A stretch of DNA of 64,000 nucleotides from Planctomycetota bacterium (lineage in GTDB: Bacteria > Planctomycetota > Phycisphaerae > Sedimentisphaerales > Anaerobacaceae): NCBI GenBank assembly GCA_019456145.1, contig VRUL01000012.1:62001-126000 (forward strand), given 5' to 3'. Under the pieces are notes generated by a model. The model had not been told where the DNA came from. It saw only the letters and a list, made by a program, of their open reading frames with translations, and ran no database searches. Made by a program: the position numbers and the translations under genes. Positions 38,827 through 47,949 of this stretch are shown here, piece by piece (the first letter of the stretch is position 1; every line of letters starts with the position of its first letter).

Positions 38827-40104
38827 ATGACAATGCTCCGAAGTAAACGAACCACAGATATAGGGAAGTTTGCAAAGCTGTGTAAACCGACCGGCCAGCC
38901 CGTTTCCAAGAAGTTGAAGGTAGCATTTGTTCAGCCTATAATTCCCAAATACCGCAGCGATTTCCTGAGACGATTTTCGGAATTTACGAAACTGGATATT
39001 TTGTCGCTGTACGGGAAACTTAGATCCAAAAAATACAAAAAGATATGCAACTATGATAAGATTCATGGTTTTCCCCACAAGGCATTATGGGCACCGCTGG
39101 TTGTTCCTCGTATCCAGGGGCAGATATATCATGTCTATTTTTTCCCCACCCTGTTGTGGCACTTAATAAAATTCAGGCCGCAAGTTGTGATAACTGAGGG
39201 CGAATATATGATGTTAAACAACCTTCTCGTATTTATGTACGCCCGAATTTTTGGCGCAAAGGTCGTATGGTGGTCTCTGGGGAAAATGGTAACAAGACAG
39301 AAAACCATTGTTAACTACTTATTCGACTGGCTGATAAGGTGGGAGATATTTAACTGTCATTTTATCGTAGGCAAAAACACCCAAGCCTGTCGGTACTATC
39401 ACGAGAAGTATGGTATACCTGTCGACAGAACTCTTGTGGCTCCTAATAGCATAGACGACATTAATGAAAAGGATATCGAGCAAAGCAAAGATGACATTGC
39501 CGCTCTACGAAAACGCCTGGGATTCGGACCGGTGGTGCTTTACGTAGGTGCAATGACAGAAGCAAAGCGACTTGAGGACCTCATACGAGCCATGGAGGAT
39601 GTCTGGAATAAGTGTCCATCTGCCAAGTTGGTTCTTGTAGGTGATGGAGAAGTTAAATCAGATTTGGAGAAAATGGTTAGTGAGCTGAAATGGGAGGATA
39701 AGGTAATCTTTATCGGCAAAGTGTTGGAAGGTGTATCAAAGTATTTTTTGCTGGCTGAGGTTTTTGTTTTGCCTGGATTAGGCGGTTTGGCTATTCCTCA
39801 TGCAATGATCCATGGAGTGCCGGTAATCGCCGGGATTGCTGATGGGACGGAAAAGGACCTTATTATTGATGGGGTGACTGGATATTTGTTAAAGAGTGAC
39901 AATAACAAGGAACTTGCGGAGAAAATCATTGCAATTATCACCAAGCCAGAATTGCGAAAAGAGATGAGTGTGAATTGCAAAGATTTTATAGAAACGCAAT
40001 GGAATATACGCCTCCAAGTTGAGAGGATGCACATGGCTGCAGCCAAGGCCCGAGAAGTTCGGACCACTTTGGGTAGATGCGTTAAAAGGGAAGCGGCCAA
40101 CTGA
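38788..40104 (+). CDS. GT4 glycosyltransferase with a start inherited from a lost gene
   Basis: The GT-B core begins at about residue 43 (KVAFVQPIIPKYRSDFLRRF), so the first 15 or so residues (VPLPEPRNRFERMTM) belong to the truncated glycosyltransferase upstream and the next 25 to neither. An ATG at 38827 (MTMLRS) is an alternative start. The donor domain has VLYVGAMTEAKRLEDLI near 245, LVLVGDGE and LPGLGGLAIPHAMIHGVP, with the E-to-G change at the first EX7E position giving a slightly unusual site. The natural start may have been lost and the gene rescued by in-frame fusion. Function: addition of a sugar to the repeat unit. Confidence 0.8.
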   Translation: MVPLPEPRNRFERMTMLRSKRTTDIGKFAKLCKPTGQPVSKKLKVAFVQPIIPKYRSDFLRRFSEFTKLDILSLYGKLRSKKYKKICNYDKIHGFPHKALWAPLVVPRIQGQIYHVYFFPTLLWHLIKFRPQVVITEGEYMMLNNLLVFMYARIFGAKVVWWSLGKMVTRQKTIVNYLFDWLIRWEIFNCHFIVGKNTQACRYYHEKYGIPVDRTLVAPNSIDDINEKDIEQSKDDIAALRKRLGFGPVVLYVGAMTEAKRLEDLIRAMEDVWNKCPSAKLVLVGDGEVKSDLEKMVSELKWEDKVIFIGKVLEGVSKYFLLAEVFVLPGLGGLAIPHAMIHGVPVIAGIADGTEKDLIIDGVTGYLLKSDNNKELAEKIIAIITKPELRKEMSVNCKDFIETQWNIRLQVERMHMAAAKAREVRTTLGRCVKREAAN

Positions 40105-40182
40105 TAAAACAAGTCATCCAGGACATCAAAACGGGCAAGTTGTCGGGTGAGGAGGAGTTGAAAGAACGGATTGAAAGATAAG
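40104..40182 (+). pseudogene. Short chimeric remnant: start of bi-domain oxidoreductase joined to CapK-tail sequence
   Basis: A frame beginning next to the previous stop reads IKQVIQDIKTGKLSGEEE then LKERIER and stops. The first part resembles the N-terminus of the bi-domain oxidoreductase (KQVLQNLKTGELEV at 42153); the last twelve residues equal the end of the CapK-like protein. It is a recombination scar. Confidence 0.5.
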
Positions 40183-40277
40183 AAAGCTAATGCCATTGTC
40201 GTTATAGAAAGCAGATCATGAGAACAATCTGCCATTATGCAAAACATATAGAAAGGCTTTTGTGTGAAACAGGTTTT
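40145..40277 (+). repeat. Direct repeat copy A (133 bp) upstream of the CapK-like gene
   Basis: This segment matches 42034-42166 with only one difference that I can see (A at 40180 against G). It starts inside the coding end shared with the CapK-like gene, crosses a non-coding leader, and ends in the first codons of the oxidoreductase. The spacing between copies is 1,889 bases. Confidence 0.93.
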
Positions 40278-40320
40278 ACAAAGTATCAAAACAGGGAATC
40301 TCGAAGTTGTTGAGTTGCCG
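40264..40320 (+). pseudogene. 5' fragment of a bi-domain oxidoreductase gene
   Basis: A GTG opens [18 protein letters not shown], a diverged version of the start of the intact gene at 42153 (KQVLQNLKTGELEVAELP). It breaks off after 19 codons and is followed directly by acetyltransferase sequence in another frame. Confidence 0.8.
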
Positions 40321-40325
40321 TGCGT

Positions 40326-40469
40326 GCAGTCGTTACCAAATATGTCCCTCCTTATGGCATTGTGGGAGGTAATCCAGCAAAAATCATTCGCTATCGATTT
40401 ACAGAAGAGCAGCACCTGCATAGTGAATCCCTTGATAAGCTTATCAGATCACTAAGTGCGGAGTATTAA
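40326..40469 (+). pseudogene. 3' fragment of a hexapeptide-repeat acetyltransferase
   Basis: In this frame the codons give [20 protein letters not shown] then RYRFTEEQ and end at [17 protein letters not shown] is the C-terminal end of the CatB/xenobiotic-type left-handed beta-helix O-acetyltransferases. The catalytic domain before it is missing. Confidence 0.8.
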
Positions 40470-40645
40470 TAACATTGTCTGATGAAAGCTGCCCTGCGCA
40501 TACGAAAAGTTGTAGAAGGTTGGTTTCTACAAGAGAATTGGCTAACTTTAAATGTAGATTGACAGCCCTGGGTCGAATGCTTACGATATAACATGAAACA
40601 TGTATCAGTTAAACAAAAAAGTGTTACGGCTATTACAAAAATGTT

Positions 40646-42070
40646 ATGGTAGAATCAATCGGATTTAGAATCTATAAAAGGCTGCCTGTATTTTGCCAGA
40701 ATGTTGTCTTTTCACTCAAGGGACTTCAAAACCACCATGAAAGGTACAACCGCTATTTTCACAACTATTTAAGCTGGCTACGAGAAAGTGAATGGTGGTC
40801 GGGCGAGGAGATTTATAAGTATCAAAACGAAAAACTTCGCCATATAGTTGCCTACGCCTATGAAAATATTCCTTTTTATAAACGCTGGTTTGATGAGCAC
40901 GGGATTCGTCCCAATCAAATAAAGACTCAGGAAGACCTAAACAAACTACCGATTCTCACAAAACAAACTGTTCGTGATAATCAAGACGAGCTCATCTCCC
41001 ACCAATACAAAAAACGTCAGCTTTTGCGAAGATTAACCAGCGGCACAACGGGTACTGCATTGACCATTTATGCTATACGTGAAGCTACAGCATTCCAATG
41101 GGCAATATGGTGGCGACATCGAGCCCGTTTTGGATTCAATATAGGTGACAGCCATTTGTCATTTGGAGCCCGGATCGCCGTTCCGGTTACACAGAAGCGT
41201 CCACCATTTTGGCGACAGAACTTGATGGCACGACAAACTTATATTTCAACCTATCACATGACACATAAAAATCTTCCAGTTATAGTTGACTGGATAAACA
41301 AGCACGATTTTGACTTCTATGCTGGTTATCCTAGCGCTATCTATGTTTTAGCTAATTTTTTAAGTGAGAACAATATGCATTTGCTGCACCGACCCAAATG
41401 TATCATCTGTGGCTCTGAAGCACTTTTACCTACCTTTGAGAGGTGTATTAGAGAAGTATTGGGAGTACCTGTAACTGAACAGTACGGGATGGCCGAGTTT
41501 GCTGGCAATATGGCAAAATGCGAGTGTGGCAAGTTTCATCTCGACTTTGAGTGTTGCTGTGTTGAAGCAATACCAATGAGTTCTGCATCAGATGGCTATG
41601 CAAAACTAATATTCACTGGATGGGGTAACCCTGCAATGCCTTTTATTCGATATGATGTCGGTGATTACGCGGTGCAGAGCAAGCAAGTGTGTAGATGTGG
41701 TCGCGAGAGTATTTGTTTCGATAGTGTTGATGGACGTATTGAAGATTATATACGTACACCAGACGGTCGGATGGCGATTGGAATGAACCAGGTGTTCGAA
41801 TATGCTCCTGGTGCAAAGGAAATACAAATCTATCAAGGACGATTGGAAGAAATTGAAGTTCGTGTGGTGCCAGGCCGGAACTACACGATGCAGGATGAAC
41901 AGGCGTTGCTGCTGGAACTACGGCAGCGAGTTGGAAACGAAATTAATATCAAATTTGTATTAGTAGACCACATCCCAAGGACTTCTTCAGGAAAGTTTCG
42001 GGCAGTCGTTTCTGGATTGACGGGTCAATCTGAGGGTGAGGAGGAGTTGAAAGAACGGATTGAAAGATGA
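40646..42070 (+). CDS. CapK/PaaK-like adenylate-forming enzyme
   Basis: The 474 residues belong to the phenylacetate-CoA ligase / CapK family, which activates a carboxylic acid as an acyl-adenylate. The P-loop-like LTSGTTGTAL is near 130, EQYGMAEFAGN near 280 is the adenine-binding region, cysteine-rich KCECGKFH and VCRCGRES follow, and RYDVGDYA plus GRIEDYI complete the core. CapK relatives sit in capsule loci with unproven roles. The last twelve codons (GEEELKERIER) lie inside the 133-bp direct repeat and are not usual for the family, so the natural end has been replaced. No good ribosome site precedes the ATG. Confidence 0.88.
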   Translation: MVESIGFRIYKRLPVFCQNVVFSLKGLQNHHERYNRYFHNYLSWLRESEWWSGEEIYKYQNEKLRHIVAYAYENIPFYKRWFDEHGIRPNQIKTQEDLNKLPILTKQTVRDNQDELISHQYKKRQLLRRLTSGTTGTALTIYAIREATAFQWAIWWRHRARFGFNIGDSHLSFGARIAVPVTQKRPPFWRQNLMARQTYISTYHMTHKNLPVIVDWINKHDFDFYAGYPSAIYVLANFLSENNMHLLHRPKCIICGSEALLPTFERCIREVLGVPVTEQYGMAEFAGNMAKCECGKFHLDFECCCVEAIPMSSASDGYAKLIFTGWGNPAMPFIRYDVGDYAVQSKQVCRCGRESICFDSVDGRIEDYIRTPDGRMAIGMNQVFEYAPGAKEIQIYQGRLEEIEVRVVPGRNYTMQDEQALLLELRQRVGNEINIKFVLVDHIPRTSSGKFRAVVSGLTGQSEGEEELKERIER

Positions 42071-42166
42071 GAAAGCTAATGCCATTGTCGTTATAGAAAG
42101 CAGATCATGAGAACAATCTGCCATTATGCAAAACATATAGAAAGGCTTTTGTGTGAAACAGGTTTT
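42034..42166 (+). repeat. Direct repeat copy B (133 bp) downstream of the CapK-like gene
   Basis: Partner of 40145-40277. Here the repeat runs from the end of the CapK-like gene into the first codons of the intact bi-domain oxidoreductase and contains that gene's AAAGG ribosome site. Confidence 0.93.
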
Positions 42167-44288
42167 GCAAAATCTTAAAACGGGTGAACTTGAAGTTGCT
42201 GAGTTGCCGTCTCCACAGGTCCGCAAAGGAGCTTTGTTGATTCAGACACGGGCTTCGCTAATATCAGCGGGCACTGAACGAATGATTGTCGAATTCAGCA
42301 AGGCGAATCTGATATCAAAAGCTCGTCAGCAGCCAGAAAAGGTAAAACAGGTTTTGGATAAGATTAAAACCGACGGTCTGCTGCCGACTCTCGAGGCGGT
42401 ATTCAGTAAGCTGGACGAGCCGATGCCGCTGGGTTATTGCAACGCTGGCGTTGTTCTGGATGTTGGATCGGACGTTAGCGATTTTGTGCCAGGTGACCGC
42501 GTAATCAGTAACGGGCCACATGCCGAAATTGTTTGCGTCCCCAAGAACCTTTGCGCTAAGATTCCCGAAGGCATCTCAGATGAGAGTGCGGCCTTTACGG
42601 TGCTCTCAAGTGTTGGCCTGCAGGGAATTCGATTGTTAAGTCCCTCCCTGGGCGAAAAGTTTGTGGTCTATGGGTTGGGGTTGGTAGGGCTGTTAAGTGT
42701 GCAACTTCTTCGCGCACACGGCTGTGAGGTTATTGGCATTGATCTTAATCCAGCGCGTCTCAAACTCGCTCAAGGCTATGGCGCACGAATAGTCACCGCC
42801 GGTTCCGGCGGTGACTTGGTATCGGCGGCAAATGCCTGGACCGAAGGTAAAGGCGTCGATGGAGTACTTATTACCGCAGCTGCCAAGACCGACGAGATTA
42901 TACAACAGTCAGCACAAATGTGTCGCAAGCGAGGCCGAATTGTGTTGGTTGGTGTAGTCGGTCTGAATCTTAGACGAAGTGACTTCTATGAAAAAGAAAT
43001 AACGTTCCAGGTTTCATGTTCCTATGGTCCCGGCCGCTATGACAATAAATACGAACAAAGCGGACAGGATTACCCCCGGGGGTTTGTTCGCTGGACTGCA
43101 CAGCGCAACTTTCAGGCAGTACTTGACATAATGCAGGCGGAAAAACTGAATGTGGACGACCTGATTACCAACAGGTTCGCTCTTGAAGATGCCTCGCAGG
43201 CTTACGATGTTGTCATTAAGTCCCCACATGCTCTGGGTGTGATTCTTAAATATGTCGACGAGGTTGAACAGAGCCCTAAGCTTGCGATTACATCGGCCTC
43301 TGTTCCCGCAGCACATGCAGCGACCGTCAGTGTTATAGGTGCCGGAAACTTCTCAAAAATGATTCTGGTTCCATCTATCAGTAAAGCTGGAGGTCGGATC
43401 GCATATATAGCGGATTTGAATGCAGCGGCTGCACAGCATCTGGCCAAAAAGTATGTGGCCGAAAATGCTGTTACCGATTACAGACTACTATTGCAAGACC
43501 CAGAGGTCAATGCCGTGTTGATTGCAGTTCCTCATAACCTACACGCACGGCTTGTATGTGAAGCTATTGAGGCGGGAAAACACGTTTTCGTGGAGAAACC
43601 TTTGGCCATGAATGAAAATGAGTTGTCGAACATAATCGAAGTTGTTACAAAAGCAAAGGACAGGTTCGTAATGGTGGGGTTTAACCGTCGGTTCAGTCCG
43701 CACACAGTCAAGCTCGAAGCACTTCTTGCCGGACGAAGCGAACCGCTGTGCATGAATATGATTGTAAATGCCGGTTACATCTCTCCAGAACACTGGGTAC
43801 ACGATCCGGTCGTTGGAGGGGGCAGAATTATTGGTGAGGGATGCCACTTCTTTGATTTGATGGTTCACTTGACCAGAAGCCGTATTAAGACAGTTGCCTC
43901 GATGATGGTCGGCCAGGGCGTGGCTGTTTGCGAGGATAAGATGTCAATAATTCTCGGCTTTGAAGATGGTTCTATAGGGACGGTAAATTATTTCGCCAAC
44001 GGCTCAAAGAAGTATCCCAAAGAGACGTTGGAAGTCTTCAGTGAAGGCCGGGTGGCCAGACTTGAGAACTTCCGTATAGTTTTAGGCTATGGCTTTAAGA
44101 ATTTCCGCAAATTCAAGACGGCACGCCAGGACAAGGGCCACAGGGCCGAGTTCGCAGCATTTGTCGATCTTGTTGCTAATGGTGGTGACCCGTTGATTCC
44201 GTTGGACCAGTTGGTGAATGTTACACGGGCCAGCTTCGCGGCCGTCGAGTCAGCCAAGACGGGCAAGACCATCGAAATAGAATGTTAA
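42153..44288 (+). CDS. Bi-domain oxidoreductase: zinc-type dehydrogenase plus Gfo/Idh/MocA
   Basis: The 711 residues join two enzymes. Residues 1-360 are a medium-chain dehydrogenase-like domain with the cofactor fold YGLGLVGLLSVQLL. Residues 390-711 are a Gfo/Idh/MocA domain with VIGAGNFSKMI near 395 and the EKP in HVFVEKPLAMNE near 480. Such fused proteins are regular members of surface-glycan loci, usually next to a heparinase-like gene as here, and are thought to act on sugar nucleotides; no reaction is proven to my knowledge. GTG start with AAAGG seven bases upstream. Fragments of its 5' end occur twice upstream. Confidence 0.93.
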   Translation: MKQVLQNLKTGELEVAELPSPQVRKGALLIQTRASLISAGTERMIVEFSKANLISKARQQPEKVKQVLDKIKTDGLLPTLEAVFSKLDEPMPLGYCNAGVVLDVGSDVSDFVPGDRVISNGPHAEIVCVPKNLCAKIPEGISDESAAFTVLSSVGLQGIRLLSPSLGEKFVVYGLGLVGLLSVQLLRAHGCEVIGIDLNPARLKLAQGYGARIVTAGSGGDLVSAANAWTEGKGVDGVLITAAAKTDEIIQQSAQMCRKRGRIVLVGVVGLNLRRSDFYEKEITFQVSCSYGPGRYDNKYEQSGQDYPRGFVRWTAQRNFQAVLDIMQAEKLNVDDLITNRFALEDASQAYDVVIKSPHALGVILKYVDEVEQSPKLAITSASVPAAHAATVSVIGAGNFSKMILVPSISKAGGRIAYIADLNAAAAQHLAKKYVAENAVTDYRLLLQDPEVNAVLIAVPHNLHARLVCEAIEAGKHVFVEKPLAMNENELSNIIEVVTKAKDRFVMVGFNRRFSPHTVKLEALLAGRSEPLCMNMIVNAGYISPEHWVHDPVVGGGRIIGEGCHFFDLMVHLTRSRIKTVASMMVGQGVAVCEDKMSIILGFEDGSIGTVNYFANGSKKYPKETLEVFSEGRVARLENFRIVLGYGFKNFRKFKTARQDKGHRAEFAAFVDLVANGGDPLIPLDQLVNVTRASFAAVESAKTGKTIEIEC

Positions 44289-44446
44289 TTGAATATGAGA
44301 AAATATTGAAGAGGGAATCGCGAGGATTGCGGCCGAGTATAGTTATGACCGCTACTTTTGATATAGTTTTTTGCGAGATGCCGTCTCGTTCGCAATGGTT
44401 GGGTTTGCTGAGAGTGTGCACAGGAGCAAAGCTTTAAAGTAGATAC

Positions 44447-46618
44447 ATGACAAAACTTAAAGATGCCTTTCAAGTTGTTAATTATTATGGTGTGGGATTC
44501 TGCTTTTTTCGCGTAAAGTATGCACTTCAGAAAAAAGTGGGGTATCTGAAGCATAAATGCCGTTCAGGAAGCTGGGAGCAGATAAGAATTGAGGACATTT
44601 TAAGGCCTGGGGCAGCCGAAAGTGGTATGGATATGCCACAGATACATGAATCTAATAAGAGACGGTTTTTCTTTGACAGTGACAGCTTACCAAAGTTTGC
44701 CGGCCAAGAAAGTCAAACAGTAGTTTCTCAGGCTGACAATATTTTGGACAATAGGTTCTGCTACTTTTTTGACAAATGGCATTTGCTTGGACCGGAGCCC
44801 GACTGGTTCTTTAATCCATTGACTGGCAGAAGGGCAAAGTCTGATTTACACTGGTCTGAGGTTAATCTTTCCAATCCTGATTTCGGTGACATCAAGTTTG
44901 TTTGGGAGCCTTCACGATTTGCCTGGGTCTATACTTTGGTTCGTGCTTTTGCAGCAACGGGTGAGATGAAATATCCCGAAAAATTCTGGTCGCTTTTTGA
45001 ATCATGGTTAGAAGCCAATCAACCTAACACGGGACCAAACTATGCGTGCGGTCAGGAATGTGCTATACGTTTGATGGCAATGTGTTTTGCTCTGTACGCC
45101 TTTGCACGTTTGCAAGCAAGCAGCACAGACAGAAAAAACAAGCTTATCACAGCTATATGGGTGCACGCAGATAGGATCGAGAAGAATATAGATTTTGCGA
45201 TTTCCACTCGCACGAATCATTCGTTAACTGAAGCGGCCGGGCTGTACACGGCAGGTTTGTTGTTCCCCGAATTTGACCGCTCCAAACGATGGCGGCGACT
45301 TGGTAAAAGGGTTCTTACTAACGAAGCCCTCAAGCAGATATATCGAGATGGTTCTTATATCCAGCATTCGATGAATTACCATCGTCTGATGCTGCAGGAT
45401 TTGCTTTGGGTCTTACGGTTGGCTGAGCTAAATGATGCCTCCTTTTCTGCTGAATTAATGTCGCGCTGTAAGAAAGCGACATGTTTCCTTTATCAGATGC
45501 AAGACGAGGTAACGGGCCATGTGCCGAACTACGGCTCCAACGATGGCGCTTTGATAGTACCACTGAACAGTTGTGGCTACCTTGATTTCCGCCCCGTAGT
45601 GCAAGCCATGTACTATATGTTTACTAAGAAAAAGCTTTATGAAAAAGGACCGTGGGATGAAGACCTATTTTGGTTCTTTGGGCCTGAGGCAGCGGATGCA
45701 CCAATAGAGCTATGTGAGCGCGAGGACGCTGCATATCCGGTGGGCGGTTATTATAGCCTTCGCAATAAGAATAGCTGGTCTAAAATGCGCTGCCATACTT
45801 ATTCTGACCGTCCTGGCCAGGCGGATATGCTTCATTTGGACTTATGGTGGAGGGGCATTAATGTGCTGCGCGATTCGGGTACGTATACATATGATTGCCG
45901 AGAACTTTTGTACAGTTATTTTGTTTCAACTGCCGCACACAATACGATAACCGTAAATGGTATTGATCAAATGACCAAGGGACCGAGATTTACGTGGTTT
46001 GATTGGACTAAATCGAAGCTTTTCCTGCACTGTAGCTTTGAGGAAGGTTCGGCAAAAATTATGCAGGGTGAACACTACGGCTACGGCCACGGCCACGGAA
46101 AAGATGACATAGTGCACCGCAGGAGCGTGTTGTCACTGGCAGATAATAGCTGGGTGATAGTGGATGATGTGCTGGGAACAGACAAACATAATATCCGACT
46201 ACATTGGCAGCTCTGTAACGCAGGATATGACCTTGAGGATAATTCGTTAGCTTTGCAAACCAAAGCAGGGCCTGTAAATATCACGGTTTTAGGTTTGGCT
46301 GAAGGCCTGAAGTGTGAAGTCTTAAAGGCCGACAAAAACAGGCCTGCGGGATGGCAGTCTCTGTATTATGGAAGGTATGAGCCGTCGCCTGTGCTGATTT
46401 GTTCTCAAATGGCGAACTTGCCAACGAGGCTTGTAACACTTATCATTTTAGGTGATGTTCAAGAGCATGTGTCTTGGGGTGAAAATCGTAGCTTGTCATG
46501 GACTTTGCGTAATTCTGGCCGCAAGTATGTTGTTGGTCTGAATTCAATTGATGTGTCCCAGAGCAATAGTTTCATTTTCGTGCAAGTAGGTCCCAAAAAG
46601 ATAATCCTCAATAAGTAG
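44447..46618 (+). CDS. Heparinase II/III (alginate lyase) family protein
   Basis: The 723 residues combine an alpha-helical N-terminal toroid (about 60-400; FKWEPSRFAWVY-type region, TRTNHSLTEAAGLY and SMNYHRLMLQDLLW) with a C-terminal beta domain (about 430-650; HLDLWWRGINVLRDSGTY and the HGHGKDDIVHRRSVLSL segment). The conserved asparagine/histidine-rich NHS and tyrosine positions match polysaccharide lyases of families 12 and 21. No signal peptide is evident, so it may act in the cytoplasm or on lipid-linked chains. The pairing with the bi-domain oxidoreductase upstream and a WbuB-like transferase downstream is a recurring arrangement in glycan loci. Confidence 0.88.
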   Translation: MTKLKDAFQVVNYYGVGFCFFRVKYALQKKVGYLKHKCRSGSWEQIRIEDILRPGAAESGMDMPQIHESNKRRFFFDSDSLPKFAGQESQTVVSQADNILDNRFCYFFDKWHLLGPEPDWFFNPLTGRRAKSDLHWSEVNLSNPDFGDIKFVWEPSRFAWVYTLVRAFAATGEMKYPEKFWSLFESWLEANQPNTGPNYACGQECAIRLMAMCFALYAFARLQASSTDRKNKLITAIWVHADRIEKNIDFAISTRTNHSLTEAAGLYTAGLLFPEFDRSKRWRRLGKRVLTNEALKQIYRDGSYIQHSMNYHRLMLQDLLWVLRLAELNDASFSAELMSRCKKATCFLYQMQDEVTGHVPNYGSNDGALIVPLNSCGYLDFRPVVQAMYYMFTKKKLYEKGPWDEDLFWFFGPEAADAPIELCEREDAAYPVGGYYSLRNKNSWSKMRCHTYSDRPGQADMLHLDLWWRGINVLRDSGTYTYDCRELLYSYFVSTAAHNTITVNGIDQMTKGPRFTWFDWTKSKLFLHCSFEEGSAKIMQGEHYGYGHGHGKDDIVHRRSVLSLADNSWVIVDDVLGTDKHNIRLHWQLCNAGYDLEDNSLALQTKAGPVNITVLGLAEGLKCEVLKADKNRPAGWQSLYYGRYEPSPVLICSQMANLPTRLVTLIILGDVQEHVSWGENRSLSWTLRNSGRKYVVGLNSIDVSQSNSFIFVQVGPKKIILNK

Positions 46619-46638
46619 CTTGTTTTGAAGTCTGAAAA

Positions 46639-47895
46639 ATGCACATTCTGATAGTTCACCAATATTTTCTTAGCAAAAAAGATGGCGGCGGGTCTCGATG
46701 GAATCAGTTTGCAAAGTACTGGGCCAGGGCAGGCCATAAGATAACTGTCCTGGCCGGTACAGTGCATTATACCACAGGTAAAAAACAGCCCGAATACAAG
46801 GGCAAATTTGTTGTGCATGAACAGGAAACAGAAAACGTTGAAGTTCTTCGATGCTATGTCAGTGAAAGCTATAATAAAAACTTCATCGGAAGATTTTGGG
46901 CTTACGTATCATTTGTGTTCAGCAGCGCGTGGGCGGGATTATTCCATGTCGGTAAGTGTGATGTGATAATTTGCACATCGCCGCCTCTAACGGTCGGCCT
47001 TACCGGCTGGGTTCTGAGACGGCTAAAAAGAATCCCATTGGTTTTTGAAGTGCGCGATTTATGGCCCGAGACAGCGATTGATACGGGTGTGTTGACGAAC
47101 AAATGGCTTATCAAAATGGCTTACTGGCTGGAAAAGTTGAGCTATAGTTCATCTAACTGGATCAATGTTTTAACACCTGCATTTAAGAAAGCTCTTGTCA
47201 AGAAAAAAAACGTCAGACCTGACAGAATAAGCATCATACCAAACGGAGCCGACCTTGATATAGTTAAGCCTGGCAACCGCAATAACTGGGTTAGGCAGAA
47301 ACACCAGTTGGATGATAAGCTTGTGATTACTTATGTCGGTGCGCATGGTGTATGTAATCATCTTATCCAGATACTCGAAGCTGCTAAACTTCTAAGAAGC
47401 CAACCTGATATTTTATTTATGCTTGTTGGTGACGGGATGCAAAAACCGATGCTTAAACAAAAGGCAGCGGAGTGGGGGCTGGATAACGTTCTCTTTGTTG
47501 ACTCAGTGCCGAAAGATGTAATAGGGGACTATATCATAGCGAGTGATGTCTGCACTGCTGTATTGAAAAAGATTGATACTTTCAAGACAGTGTACCCAAA
47601 CAAAGTGTTCGACTATATGGCTGCGGAAAAGCCAATCATTATTGGAATTGATGGTGCTGCGAGGAAACTAGTGGAAGATGCCAAGGCTGGTATGTATGTC
47701 GAGCCGGAGGACGCAAAAGAGTTTGCCGAGGCAGTACTGAAACTACGAGAAAACAGACAACTTTGTAAAGAATATGGGGAAAATGGCTTGAATTTTGTAA
47801 GGCAAAATTTCGACAGAGGTGTTCTTGCAGGTAGGTATGTGGACATACTAACCAATAAAGTTGTTACTGCGAAGAAACAGCGGGTGGTGAAGTAG
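46639..47895 (+). CDS. WbuB-like GT4 glycosyltransferase
   Basis: A GT-B enzyme of 418 residues. The acceptor domain starts HILIVHQYFLSKKDGGGSRW, followed by VLAGTVHYTTGK and SPPLTVGLTGWVL. VFEVRDLWPETAIDTGVL near 135 is the mark of the WbuB group, which adds N-acetyl-L-fucosamine in O-antigen assembly. The donor domain has ITYVGAHGVCNHL, MLVGDGMQKPML and FDYMAAEKPIIIGIDG. The exact sugar is inferred only from family resemblance. It begins 20 bases after the heparinase-like gene and is probably cotranscribed with it. Confidence 0.9.
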   Translation: MHILIVHQYFLSKKDGGGSRWNQFAKYWARAGHKITVLAGTVHYTTGKKQPEYKGKFVVHEQETENVEVLRCYVSESYNKNFIGRFWAYVSFVFSSAWAGLFHVGKCDVIICTSPPLTVGLTGWVLRRLKRIPLVFEVRDLWPETAIDTGVLTNKWLIKMAYWLEKLSYSSSNWINVLTPAFKKALVKKKNVRPDRISIIPNGADLDIVKPGNRNNWVRQKHQLDDKLVITYVGAHGVCNHLIQILEAAKLLRSQPDILFMLVGDGMQKPMLKQKAAEWGLDNVLFVDSVPKDVIGDYIIASDVCTAVLKKIDTFKTVYPNKVFDYMAAEKPIIIGIDGAARKLVEDAKAGMYVEPEDAKEFAEAVLKLRENRQLCKEYGENGLNFVRQNFDRGVLAGRYVDILTNKVVTAKKQRVVK

Positions 47896-47949
47896 TTATG
47901 CAACTCAAACAGATGAGAATATATCAGGAATTAATAAGGTAACATTAGT

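Noticed and set aside
40483..40563. 26-codon frame MKAALRIRKVVEGW plus an 8-bp hairpin (40510-40532) before the CapK-like gene.
   Set aside because: The frame is short and unrecognised and the hairpin lacks a following T-run, so neither a gene nor a terminator is supported.
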